Positions 41,823 to 49,010 of a stretch of DNA of 49,010 nucleotides are shown one piece after another. Every line of letters begins with the position of its first letter. The stretch's first letter is position 1. The stretch covers positions 1-49,010 of the forward strand of contig NZ_JAODNW010000024.1 in assembly GCF_025398255.1 (NCBI RefSeq), read 5' to 3'. Source of the stretch: Chelativorans intermedius. Lineage in GTDB: Bacteria; Pseudomonadota; Alphaproteobacteria; Rhizobiales; Rhizobiaceae. The notes beneath the pieces are model-generated. The model worked only from the letters and a program-made list of their open reading frames with translations. It was not told the DNA's origin and searched no databases. Position numbers and translations under genes: made by a program.

Positions 41823-42647
41823 ATGGAAACCATGATCTTCTCGGAAGCTGCGATCCGGTTTGCCGCCTTCCTGGCCATTTTTGTGGCCATGGCGGCCTAC
41901 GAGCTGTGGTCGCCGCGGTTGGAGCGCGAAGAGATGGCTGGCGCCTGGAAGGCACGGCGCTGGGCGACCAATCTGTCGCTGCTGCTCATTTCCTCCGCCA
42001 TGCTGCGCGTCGTCTTTCCCGCCGCCGCCGTGGGCACCGCCCTCTGGGCGGAGGCACGGGGCTGGGGCCTCTTCCGCCACCTCGGGCTCGGCCCGCTGGC
42101 TGCCGGCGTGCTCTCCTTCATCGTTCTCGACTTCGCGGTCTGGCTGGAGCACGTGGCCAGCCACAAGATTCCGTTGCTCTGGCGCATCCATCGCATGCAC
42201 CATGCCGACAACGGCTTCGACGTGACCACGGGGCTGCGCTTCCATCCCTTCGAGATCCTCATCTCGATGTTGTGGAAGGCGGCGATCGTCATCGCGCTCG
42301 GCGCGCCGGTGCTTGCGGTTCTCGTCTTCGAGATCGTGCTCAACGGCACCTCGATGTTCAACCACTCCAACATCGCCATTCCTCGCCCGGTCGACCGGCT
42401 TCTCCGGCTCGTTCTGGTCACCCCGGACATGCACCGCGTGCATCATTCGAGCATCCGCCGCGAGACGGACTCGAATTACGGCTTCAACTTTCCCTTCTGG
42501 GACCGGCTCTTCGGCACCTATGTGGCGCAGCCGAAGCGCGGCCACCTCGGGATGGAAATCGGCCTGCGCGAATATCGCGGCGCCGCCACGGCACGGCTGT
42601 TGTGGGCGCTGGTGCTGCCCTTCCGGTCAAACCGGCGCGGTCAGTAG
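41823..42647 (+). CDS. Sterol desaturase / fatty-acid hydroxylase family protein
   Basis: This is a membrane di-iron hydroxylase of 274 residues. Hydrophobic helices occupy the first 105 residues. The histidine motifs are EHVASHKIPLLWRIHRMHHAD (about 112-132), HSNI (about 182-185) and HRVHHSSIRRETDSNYG (about 204-220), the full set needed for an iron site. Bacterial members act on lipids, carotenoids or hopanoid-like molecules; the substrate is unknown. Proximity to OlsB (about 6 kb away) is not enough to claim an ornithine-lipid hydroxylase. Its 3' end overlaps the convergent solute-binding protein gene by 7 nt. Confidence 0.88.
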   Translation: METMIFSEAAIRFAAFLAIFVAMAAYELWSPRLEREEMAGAWKARRWATNLSLLLISSAMLRVVFPAAAVGTALWAEARGWGLFRHLGLGPLAAGVLSFIVLDFAVWLEHVASHKIPLLWRIHRMHHADNGFDVTTGLRFHPFEILISMLWKAAIVIALGAPVLAVLVFEIVLNGTSMFNHSNIAIPRPVDRLLRLVLVTPDMHRVHHSSIRRETDSNYGFNFPFWDRLFGTYVAQPKRGHLGMEIGLREYRGAATARLLWALVLPFRSNRRGQ

Positions 42648-43480
42648 AAGCCGACCGGAAAGTAACGCAGATAGAGCTCCTCGAAGGTTCCGCGTTCCTC
42701 GATCTCGCGCAGCGCATAGTCCAGCGCCTCCGCGAGTGCCGTCTGCTCCTGCCTGACGGCGATCGCCAGCCCCTGGCCCAGATATTCCGGCGCCAGATAG
42801 GGGCCGCCCGAAAAGGCGCAGCAGTCCTTGCCCTGCGCGCCCGCCAGCCAGAAGCTCAGCCGCATGCCGTCGCCGAAAACGGCATCCAGGCTGCCGGCCT
42901 CGAGGTCGCCGAGCAGCGCATCCCGATCGGAGTAGGCGATGGGCAATGCCTTGCCGAAAAGGTCGGCCAGCATCCGCTCGTGCGCCGTGCCCGCCATGAC
43001 GCCAACGCGCCGGCCGGCGATCTTCTCGTGCAGGGGCTCGTCCAGGACGCCTTGCCGGCGCGTGACGAAGCGGGCCGGGAACTGAAGATAGGAACGGGAG
43101 AAAAGATAGGTCTCCCTGCTGTCCCGCGTGATCGCCAGCCCCGCGATCAGCGCTTCGCCGCGCGCCTCCCGCAGCGCCGCTTCCAGCTCCTCGAAGGGCA
43201 GCGCCTGGATCTGGCAGCGCTCCGTCAGCCCCAGAACATCACAGATGGCGCGTGCCAGATCGACATGAAAACCGACAAGCCTGCCCTGCGGGTCGAGGAA
43301 GTTGAAGGGGAAGAAATCGGTGGTCGTCAGAAAGCGCAGGCGCTGGATCGGCAGCGTGTCCGGTTTCTGCATGTGCTGGCGGCTGTCCCAGATGTGGGGA
43401 ACCGGCGTCTGCGCCCCGCTGGGCATGGCGGCGGCCAGAACCAAGGCCATGCCCAGAAACGCGGCTGCGATCATGCCCAC
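42641..43480 (-). CDS. Orphan family 3 extracellular solute-binding protein
   Basis: This periplasmic-binding-fold protein of 279 residues has an N-terminal signal peptide (IAAAFLGMALVLAAAMPSGAQ). Type II binding-protein features follow: LRFLTTTDFFPFNFLDPQGRLVGFHVDLARAI and ALIAGLAITRDSRETYLFSRSYLQFPARFV, then the GRRVGVMAGTAHERML hinge. The GTG at 43480 is chosen because AAGGGAG lies 7 nt upstream. No ABC permease or ATPase is adjacent, so it is either an orphan transporter component or a sensor-like binding protein. Ligands for this fold are typically amino acids. Confidence 0.85.
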   Translation of the reverse strand: MGMIAAAFLGMALVLAAAMPSGAQTPVPHIWDSRQHMQKPDTLPIQRLRFLTTTDFFPFNFLDPQGRLVGFHVDLARAICDVLGLTERCQIQALPFEELEAALREARGEALIAGLAITRDSRETYLFSRSYLQFPARFVTRRQGVLDEPLHEKIAGRRVGVMAGTAHERMLADLFGKALPIAYSDRDALLGDLEAGSLDAVFGDGMRLSFWLAGAQGKDCCAFSGGPYLAPEYLGQGLAIAVRQEQTALAEALDYALREIEERGTFEELYLRYFPVGFY

Positions 43481-43585
43481 GAGGTCGCTCCCTTCTCGCT
43501 TCACGCAAGCTATAGCCCAAAAGACGAGGCGCCGGAACGTCCGGGCATGCACAACTGCACTTCCCGGAACCTCAATCTGTGCGTG

Positions 43586-43617
43586 TTGACGGGCGCATCA
43601 ATATGACACAGTATAAT
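43586..43617 (+). promoter_or_regulatory. Candidate promoter of the GspE-N/GT2 fusion gene
   Basis: TTGACG at 43586-43591 and a perfect TATAAT at 43612-43617, 20 nt apart, which is long for a sigma-70 promoter. It implies a leader of about 260 nt before the gene at 43880. A hairpin (GGAGCC-gca-GGCTCC at 43636-43650, with flanking GCAAC/GTTGC arms) lies just downstream. The region 43481-43879 has no credible ORF. Confidence 0.45.
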
Positions 43618-43743
43618 TCCACCGCAACTTCAGTTGGAGCCGCAGGCTCCGGGTTGCACGCGGGGGCGAACATGCGATCGGCACCTTCCCTGGGCCGGCG
43701 GCAGGCACATCATACCGTTGCCAGAAATGGATTGTTTCATGCA

Positions 43744-43782
43744 GAATCCGACGCATACGCGCCGTGTCCCGATTCTGGACTC
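43744..43782. promoter_or_regulatory. Cluster of three GANTC (CcrM) sites in the leader of the GT2 gene
   Basis: GAATC (43744-43748), GATTC (43771-43775) and GACTC (43778-43782) occur within 39 nt, and the first two also form the AGAATC/GATTCT arms of an inverted repeat. GANTC is the CcrM methylation site in alphaproteobacteria, and clusters near promoters are associated with GcrA control. Density is far above chance for this GC content, but function is inferred. Confidence 0.45.
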
Positions 43783-43879
43783 TCCTTGAAATAAACGCCA
43801 TGCCATCAGGCGCTCGTGCCTGTCCGCACGGTATGCTTCGTCTTCCCGCGCCGTCGCGCGCCTAGCGGTTGGACAACCC

Positions 43880-45868
43880 ATGTTTGCATCCTTCGCAACA
43901 AGGACCGGCGGCCAGGAAGCGGCAAACCCCACCAGCGGGGCGCCTGCGCCGTCGGGACTTGCCGAGTGGTGGCCGGTCCTCGAAGGCCTCGGCCTGTCGC
44001 ACAACGATCTGGCGACGGTCGAAAGGCAGGCCCGTCTCGCCGGCGTCTGTTTCCAGAGAGAGCTTGTGGCCTCCGGTGTGATCGGCGAGGCGGACCTCTT
44101 CTATGTGCTGGCGCGGCATCTGGGGCTCGACTTCGTGGACGAGGTGCGCCCGGAAAGCCTGCTGGTGCGCGAGCCTCAATGCCTGAACATCCTGCGCCGC
44201 CCCTCCGGCACGGCGCGGGTGCCGGCGCTCGATCTCTCGACGGGCCAGCCCGTCTTTCTGATCGCCCCGCAGGCCGTCAGCATCCCGGCCATGCGCCGTC
44301 TTCTGGCGCGTCATCCGCGCATCGCGCGCATGATGCGCGTCGTGCCGCCTTCGGTTCTCCGGGGCGCCCTGATGGCGCGCGCCGAGGGACATCTGTCGCA
44401 GGGCGCCGTCAACGGCCTCTTCGAGAAATGGTCGCATTTGTCCGCCCGTCTGGTGATGACCGGCTGGCAGGGAGCCGTGCTCGGCGCGCTGGTCGCGGTC
44501 CTGGGGATGAGCCTCCTGCTTTGGACGGGCCCCGCCCTGCTGGGCCTTCACATCGTGCTTTCCCTGTCCTTTCTCTCCTGCGTGACGCTGCGGTTGCTGG
44601 CGGCCGCCAGGGCGCGCTCCGCGCAGCCCGGGCGCGAGCTGAAGGCCGTCAGAACGGAAGATATGCCGGTCTACACGGTCATCGTCGCGCTCTACAAGGA
44701 AGCCGAGATCGTGCCCGATCTCCTGATGGCGCTGGGCCGTATCGTCTGGCCGCGCAGCAAGCTGGAGATCAAGCTCGTCTGCGAACGCGACGACCACGAG
44801 ACGCTGCGGGCGATCGCCGCCCACGGTCTGCGCCCCTGCATCGAGGTGATCGAGGTGCCGGGCGCTGGCCCGCGCACCAAGCCGAAGGCCCTGTCCTATG
44901 CCCTGCCGATGACCAGCGGCGAGTTTCTCGTCCTCTTCGACGCGGAGGACCGGCCGCACCCTTTTCAGCTCATCGAAGCCTGGCAGCGCTTCCGTGAGGG
45001 CGGCGAGGACCTGGCATGCCTGCAGGCCCCTCTCGTCATCTCGAACCGCCACGAAAGCTGGCTGTCACGCATGTTCGCCTTCGAGTATGCGGCGCTGTTT
45101 CACGGCATCCTGCCCTGGCTTGCCGGCCGCGGTCTCGTGCTGCCGCTCGGCGGCACCTCGAACCATTTCCGCCGTTCGGTGCTCGAGCGGGTGGGCGGCT
45201 GGGACCCCTACAACGTCACCGAGGATGCCGATCTGGGCCTGCGGCTCAGGCGCTTCGGCTACCGGGTGGACACCATCGCCTCGCCCACCTATGAGGATGC
45301 GCCCACCACGCTGCCGGTATGGCTGCCGCAGCGCACCCGCTGGTTCAAGGGCTGGTTCCAGACCTGGCTTGTGCACATGCGCGATGCGCCGCGGCTCGCC
45401 CGCGAACTGGGGCTACGCTCCTTTCTGGCAACCCAGGTCCTGTTTCCCGGCATGTTGCTGTGCGCGCTGGGCAATCTCCTTTTCCTGCTGGCGATCCTGG
45501 CGTTTTGCGCCTTTTTTCTTATCCGCGGGTCGCTGCCCCATGCCTATGGCGCCATGCTTCTGGTGGATCTCTTCAACATCGTCTGCGGCTATGGCGCCTT
45601 TCTGGCGCTTGGCTGGTGGACGTTGCCGCCGCCGGCCCGCCGCAGCCTCTGGAAACACGCTGCCCTCACCCCGGCCTACTGGATGCTTCTTTCCCTGGCT
45701 GCCTGGCGGGCCCTCTGGCAGCTCTATACCTGTCCGCATCACTGGGAGAAGACGCCGCACCGTCCGCACCGGCCGACGCCCGCACGCCCTCAGCGCAGGA
45801 AGCCGGGCCCCGAGCCGACGACGGCCCCATCCTCCTCGCCGATCGCTTCCATGTCGCGGCCGGGATAG
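43880..45868 (+). CDS. GspE-N (MshEN-like) domain fused to a family 2 glycosyltransferase
   Basis: This is a membrane glycosyltransferase of 662 residues. The N-terminal part (about 33-170) resembles the N-terminal domain of type II secretion ATPase GspE ([27 protein letters not shown]), a domain that in MshE binds c-di-GMP. Two membrane helices follow (about 197-240). The GT2 catalytic domain (about 262-500) has DAED (354-357), TED (447-449) and QRTRW (484-488), the cellulose-synthase-like processive signature. The C-terminal membrane region is followed by a Pro/Arg-rich tail. The last 79 nt lie antisense to ppk2. The polymer made is unknown. Regulation by c-di-GMP is an inference from the N-terminal domain. 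Confidence 0.87.
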   Translation: MFASFATRTGGQEAANPTSGAPAPSGLAEWWPVLEGLGLSHNDLATVERQARLAGVCFQRELVASGVIGEADLFYVLARHLGLDFVDEVRPESLLVREPQCLNILRRPSGTARVPALDLSTGQPVFLIAPQAVSIPAMRRLLARHPRIARMMRVVPPSVLRGALMARAEGHLSQGAVNGLFEKWSHLSARLVMTGWQGAVLGALVAVLGMSLLLWTGPALLGLHIVLSLSFLSCVTLRLLAAARARSAQPGRELKAVRTEDMPVYTVIVALYKEAEIVPDLLMALGRIVWPRSKLEIKLVCERDDHETLRAIAAHGLRPCIEVIEVPGAGPRTKPKALSYALPMTSGEFLVLFDAEDRPHPFQLIEAWQRFREGGEDLACLQAPLVISNRHESWLSRMFAFEYAALFHGILPWLAGRGLVLPLGGTSNHFRRSVLERVGGWDPYNVTEDADLGLRLRRFGYRVDTIASPTYEDAPTTLPVWLPQRTRWFKGWFQTWLVHMRDAPRLARELGLRSFLATQVLFPGMLLCALGNLLFLLAILAFCAFFLIRGSLPHAYGAMLLVDLFNIVCGYGAFLALGWWTLPPPARRSLWKHAALTPAYWMLLSLAAWRALWQLYTCPHHWEKTPHRPHRPTPARPQRRKPGPEPTTAPSSSPIASMSRPG

Positions 45869-46689
45869 GGCAGGGCGGTCAGGATGTGGCGGATGACCGC
45901 CAGCCGTGCCCTGCGCTTGTCGTTGGCAAGCACCACGGTCCACGGCGCGTGTTCGGTATGGGTGCGTTCGATCATCAGATCGCGCATGCGCGTGATCTCG
46001 TCCCACTTCTCCATCGCCGCCATGTCGATGGCCGAGAACTTCCAGTGCTTCAGGGGGCTGTGACGACGGGCGTGAAAGCGCTTGAGCTGCGTTTCGCGCC
46101 CGATGTTCAGCCAGAACTTGAACAGGTGGATGCCGTCGTTGACGATCATGCGCTCGAACTGCGGTGCCTCGGCGAGAAAGCGCTCGTGCTCCTCGGGCGT
46201 GCAGAAGCCCATGACGGGCTCCACCACGCCCCTGTTGTACCAGGAACGGTCGAAGGTGACGAATTCCCCGGCTGTGGGAAGCTGCGCCGCGTAGCGCTGG
46301 AAGTACCATTGCCCGCGCTCCGTCTCCGTGGGCTTGGGCAGCGCCACGTTGCGCGCCGTGCGCGGGCTCATGTAGTCGCGCACCCGCTTGATGCTGCCGC
46401 CCTTGCCGGCCGCGTCACGCCCCTCGAACACCGCCACCACACGCCCGCCGTCCGCCCTCAGCCAGCCTTGCAGCTTCACAAGCTCGATCTGCAGCGCCCT
46501 GAGCTGGGCCTTGTAGACCTTCTTCTCGAGTTTCCGCCCGTAGGGGTAGCCGCCGCAGGTCAGCGCCCGCTCCTCCACCCAGCCCGGCAGCGCGGGGTCG
46601 TCGATGTCGAAAGTGCGCTGCACCCCATTGATATTGAATGTCATCGGCTTGCGGTCTTGCGTGGCGGTGTTATCCAGAGGCTTGGTCAT
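45790..46689 (-). CDS. ppk2: Polyphosphate kinase 2
   Basis: PPK2 transfers phosphate between polyphosphate and nucleotides, mainly making NTP from NDP in class I enzymes. The 299-residue protein has the P-loop GRDAAGKGG at 90-98, the [28 protein letters not shown] lid region and the Walker B DRSWYNR at 147-153. The C-terminal half has [19 protein letters not shown] and [15 protein letters not shown]. The ATG at 46689 follows GAGGG at 10 nt; an upstream ATG at 46794 would overlap the phoR start and is less likely. It sits between a glycosyltransferase and the Pho genes, a fitting place for phosphate metabolism. Confidence 0.93.
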   Translation of the reverse strand: MTKPLDNTATQDRKPMTFNINGVQRTFDIDDPALPGWVEERALTCGGYPYGRKLEKKVYKAQLRALQIELVKLQGWLRADGGRVVAVFEGRDAAGKGGSIKRVRDYMSPRTARNVALPKPTETERGQWYFQRYAAQLPTAGEFVTFDRSWYNRGVVEPVMGFCTPEEHERFLAEAPQFERMIVNDGIHLFKFWLNIGRETQLKRFHARRHSPLKHWKFSAIDMAAMEKWDEITRMRDLMIERTHTEHAPWTVVLANDKRRARLAVIRHILTALPYPGRDMEAIGEEDGAVVGSGPGFLR

Positions 46690-46774
46690 AAAAGTCGATC
46701 CCTCGCAGCGATAGGAGGGTGATGCTATTGGCGCCGGCCCGCAAGGTCCAGCGCCGTTTCCCGGGGTGTCGGGC

Positions 46775-48046
46775 ATGGAAGGCGAGGAAGACAATACGCC
46801 GCGTGAGCGCCTGAAGGCCGTGCAGCGGCGCCTGCGCCGCGCCTGGCCGGTGCTGGCCGCGGCGGTGGCTGCACTTCTGTTTCTTGATCTTCATCGCGGC
46901 GGCAGCGGGCTGGCGGCGCTGCTGGGCGCTTTCTGGGTTCTGGCCTTTGCCGCGCTGCTGCCGGTTCGCGAAGCCCGGCCCACGGCAGGGAGGGCAAGCA
47001 GCCGCAGCACCGCCGGCTCCATCGAATCGCTGCCCGCGGTTCATCTGGCCGCCGCCGTTCAGGATCCTCTCTACATCGTCGAGCGCGGCGGCGGCATCGT
47101 GCACGCGAATGCCGCCGCCGTGGGTGCCTTCGGTCCCATTGCGCCCGGCGTGTCCCTGCAGCTGAAGTTCCGCGCCCCGGAGATGCACGATTTCATCACC
47201 CGCGTTCTGGAGAACGGGACGGAGCCGATGTCGGCGGATTATGCAGAGCGCGTCCCCATAGAGCGCGTCTACCGCGTCTCCGCCATGCCGATCGGCGAAG
47301 GAACGGGCCTCTTCGTGTTCCTGTTCAAGGATCAGAGCGAGGCGCGCCGGATCGACCGCATGCGGGCCGATTTCATCGCCAATGCCAGCCACGAGCTGCG
47401 CACGCCGCTCGCCTCCATCGCCGGTTTCATCGAAACCCTCCGCGGCCCGGCGCGCGACGATGCGCAGGCGCGGGAGAACTTTCTGCAGATCATGCAGAAC
47501 CAGACCGCCCGCATGGCGCGGCTGATCGACGACCTTCTGTCCCTGTCGCGGCTGGAGGTCAAACCATATTCCGCCCCCACCGAAAAGGTCGATCTGTGCT
47601 CGCTTCTGCAGGGGGTGGGGGATTCGCTTGCGCATCTGGCGCGCGAATCCGGCGTGAAGATCACCTTCGATCTGCCGCCGGGCCCGCTGGAGGTGGCGGG
47701 CAACCGGGACGAGCTGGTGCAGGTGTTCGAGAACCTGCTGGAGAATGCGTGCAAATATGGAAGCTCCGGCGGCCGCGTGGTCGTCTCGGCCGAAGACGCA
47801 GGCCCCGAGGCGGAGAAGACCGTGACCGTGACCGATTTCGGCCCCGGCATTCCCGAGGAGCACATCCCGCGCATCACCGAGCGCTTCTACCGTGTCGATG
47901 TGGACACGAGCCGCGCCCAGAAGGGAACCGGCCTCGGCCTGTCCATCGTCAAGCACATTCTCACCCGCCATGGCGCGCGCCTTTCGATCCGCTCGCGCGT
48001 GGGCGAGGGGTCCTCGTTCACGGTCCATTTCCCCCCGCCCGCGTGA
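46775..48046 (+). CDS. phoR: Phosphate regulon sensor histidine kinase PhoR
   Basis: PhoR senses phosphate status and phosphorylates PhoB. The 423-residue protein has two N-terminal hydrophobic helices (about 24-60) and a PAS domain (about 87-190). The HisKA domain has H206 in [20 protein letters not shown], and the HATPase region has [34 protein letters not shown] and [13 protein letters not shown]. The TRHGARL and [12 protein letters not shown] segments match rhizobial PhoR. GGGTG precedes the ATG at 46775; a GTG at 46766 is an alternative. phoU follows after 98 nt with no pst genes between. The phoB regulator is not in the window. Confidence 0.92.
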   Translation: MEGEEDNTPRERLKAVQRRLRRAWPVLAAAVAALLFLDLHRGGSGLAALLGAFWVLAFAALLPVREARPTAGRASSRSTAGSIESLPAVHLAAAVQDPLYIVERGGGIVHANAAAVGAFGPIAPGVSLQLKFRAPEMHDFITRVLENGTEPMSADYAERVPIERVYRVSAMPIGEGTGLFVFLFKDQSEARRIDRMRADFIANASHELRTPLASIAGFIETLRGPARDDAQARENFLQIMQNQTARMARLIDDLLSLSRLEVKPYSAPTEKVDLCSLLQGVGDSLAHLARESGVKITFDLPPGPLEVAGNRDELVQVFENLLENACKYGSSGGRVVVSAEDAGPEAEKTVTVTDFGPGIPEEHIPRITERFYRVDVDTSRAQKGTGLGLSIVKHILTRHGARLSIRSRVGEGSSFTVHFPPPA

Positions 48047-48144
48047 GGCGCGTCAATCCTGCTAGAGGCTGTTTCTTTTTTCCGTCATCCGTTTAGCCTA
48101 CCACGGAGGGAATCTGATTTGCGCCAGCAGAACGGGAACGCGCC

Positions 48145-48873
48145 ATGCACAGCCAGCACATCATGCATTCATTCGATGAAGAGCTGCGCTTTCTGACCAA
48201 TCAGATCGGCAGCATGGGAGGATATGCCGAGCGCATGGTGGAGCAGGCGGTGGCCGCCCTGGTGAGCGGCGATACCGGCCTGGCCAGGAAGGTTGTGGAG
48301 GACGATGCCTTTCTCGACCGGAAGGAGCGGGAGATCGGCGAGAAGGCCGTGGTCATCATCGCCAAGCGCCAGCCCATGGCGGGGGACCTGCGCGAGATCG
48401 TCGGCGCCATCCGCATTTCCGGCGATCTGGAGCGCATCGGCGACCTGGGCAAGAACATCGCCAAGCGCGTTGCCCCGGTGAAGGAAGCGCGCCAGCCGGC
48501 GCGCCTGTTCCGCGGTCTTTCTGCATTGTCCGACCTGGCCCTCACCCAGCTCAAGGAGGTGCTGGATGCCTACGCTTCCCGCTCGGCGGCCAAGATCAGC
48601 TTCGTGCGGGACCGCGACGAGGAGATCGACGCCATGTATACCTCGCTCTTCCGCGAGCTGTTGACCTATATGATGGAAGATCCGCGCAACATCACCGCCT
48701 GCACGCACCTCATCTTCTGCGCCAAGAACATCGAGCGCATCGGCGACCATGCCACGAACATCGCCGAGACCGTCTACCACATCATCACCGGCACGGTGCT
48801 GCCGCCGGAGCGTCCGAAAGAGGACGAGAGCCACAAGGTGGTTGCGCCCCCGCAGACGGATGGGCTGCGGTAG
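48145..48873 (+). CDS. phoU: Phosphate signalling protein PhoU
   Basis: PhoU is the negative regulator linking phosphate transport to PhoR. The 242-residue protein is a helical bundle of two PhoU repeats, each with the metal-binding E/D-xxx-D pattern: REIVGAIRISGDLERIGDLGKNIAKR (about 83-108) and THLIFCAKNIERIGDHATNIAE (about 187-208). AGAACGGGAACGC precedes the ATG. In most rhizobia phoU ends a phoR-pstSCAB-phoU-phoB run; here it follows phoR directly. The gene is complete and followed by terminator-like hairpins. Confidence 0.95.
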   Translation: MHSQHIMHSFDEELRFLTNQIGSMGGYAERMVEQAVAALVSGDTGLARKVVEDDAFLDRKEREIGEKAVVIIAKRQPMAGDLREIVGAIRISGDLERIGDLGKNIAKRVAPVKEARQPARLFRGLSALSDLALTQLKEVLDAYASRSAAKISFVRDRDEEIDAMYTSLFRELLTYMMEDPRNITACTHLIFCAKNIERIGDHATNIAETVYHIITGTVLPPERPKEDESHKVVAPPQTDGLR

Positions 48874-48905
48874 GCAAACAGGTCCCTCGGGTTGTCCTAT
48901 GCCCG

Positions 48906-48932
48906 AAAAAAAGGGGCGACCGAGGTCGCCCC
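48906..48932 (-). terminator. Hairpin with T-run in the minus-strand direction
   Basis: GGGGCGAC-CGAG-GTCGCCCC (48913-48932) is preceded on plus by seven A residues, so on the minus strand it is a strong Rho-independent terminator. It would stop a gene entering from beyond the right edge, or back up the phoU terminator. Confidence 0.6.
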
Positions 48933-48945
48933 ACAGACCGCTGAC

Positions 48946-48977
48946 AAACCCCGTCATTTTCGGCGGGGTTTTGTTTT
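48946..48977 (+). terminator. Probable phoU terminator
   Basis: AAACCCCG (48946-48953) pairs with CGGGGTTT (48964-48971) over a 10-nt loop and is followed by a T-rich tract (TGTTTTAT). It lies about 73 nt after the phoU stop. The remaining bases to 49010 are GT-rich with no ORF; they may belong to a repeat at the contig edge. Confidence 0.6.
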
Positions 48978-49010
48978 ATGGGTTTGTTGGGGTTTGGGAT
49001 TTCGTTGTCA

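Overview
This 49 kb window is high-GC, almost wall-to-wall coding DNA from an alphaproteobacterium, most likely of the Hyphomicrobiales (Rhizobiales), for example a Phyllobacteriaceae-type genome. The evidence is a class I lysyl-tRNA synthetase, a cpa/tad pilus locus of rhizobial type, an OlsB ornithine-lipid acyltransferase, a PodJ-like polarity protein, a CysG-DUF2849-CysI-CysH-DUF934 sulfate assimilation operon, and an SOS box of the alphaproteobacterial GAAC-N7-GAAC type. Both window ends look like contig ends. The left end is a probable insertion sequence terminus that cuts cpaF, and the right end is hairpin-rich non-coding DNA. No tRNA, rRNA, CRISPR array, prophage or transposase gene was seen.

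Layout. 1-5.0 kb: cpaB-cpaC-cpaD-cpaE-cpaF(truncated) on the minus strand, for Flp/Tad pilus assembly. 5.2 kb: rpsU with its own terminator. 5.6-10.4 kb: minus-strand assimilatory sulfate operon (siroheme synthase, sulfite reductase, APS reductase and two small accessory proteins). 10.6-13.4 kb: plus-strand operon of a host-attachment-family protein, two RNA-methyltransferase-like proteins and lipoprotein signal peptidase. 13.4-14.8 kb: an S24/LexA-fold regulator and a DsbA-fold isomerase. 14.9-21.3 kb: minus-strand beta-oxidation operon (acyl-CoA dehydrogenase, thiolase, isochorismatase-like hydrolase, FadB/J-like fusion, thioesterase-like protein). 21.7-26.9 kb: PodJ-like scaffold, then a TSUP exporter with its TIGR02186 partner.

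27.0-32.9 kb: the complete four-gene ligase-associated DNA repair module (PdeM phosphoesterase, Lhr-like helicase, MBL-fold exonuclease, ATP-dependent DNA ligase). It is arranged as two divergent gene pairs around a 77-bp spacer that carries a perfect SOS box. 32.9-39.5 kb: a membrane protein of unknown function, an orphan DgcN, a Rhizobiales-type intergenic palindromic repeat, OlsB, a hybrid histidine kinase with a degenerate second receiver, and an AcuI-type reductase. 39.5-43.5 kb: lysyl-tRNA synthetase, a TerB-like protein, a sterol-desaturase-family hydroxylase and an orphan solute-binding protein. 43.9-46.7 kb: a GspE-N/glycosyltransferase-2 fusion protein behind a long leader, overlapping antisense with ppk2. 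46.8-48.9 kb: phoR followed directly by phoU, without the usual pst transporter genes between them.

The strongest leads are the SOS box controlling the ligase-associated repair module, the probable IS insertion in cpaF, the GspE-N/GT2 fusion with a structured GANTC-rich leader, the DUF934/DUF2849 accessory pair with a reductase that lacks CysJ, and the collapsed Pho locus.
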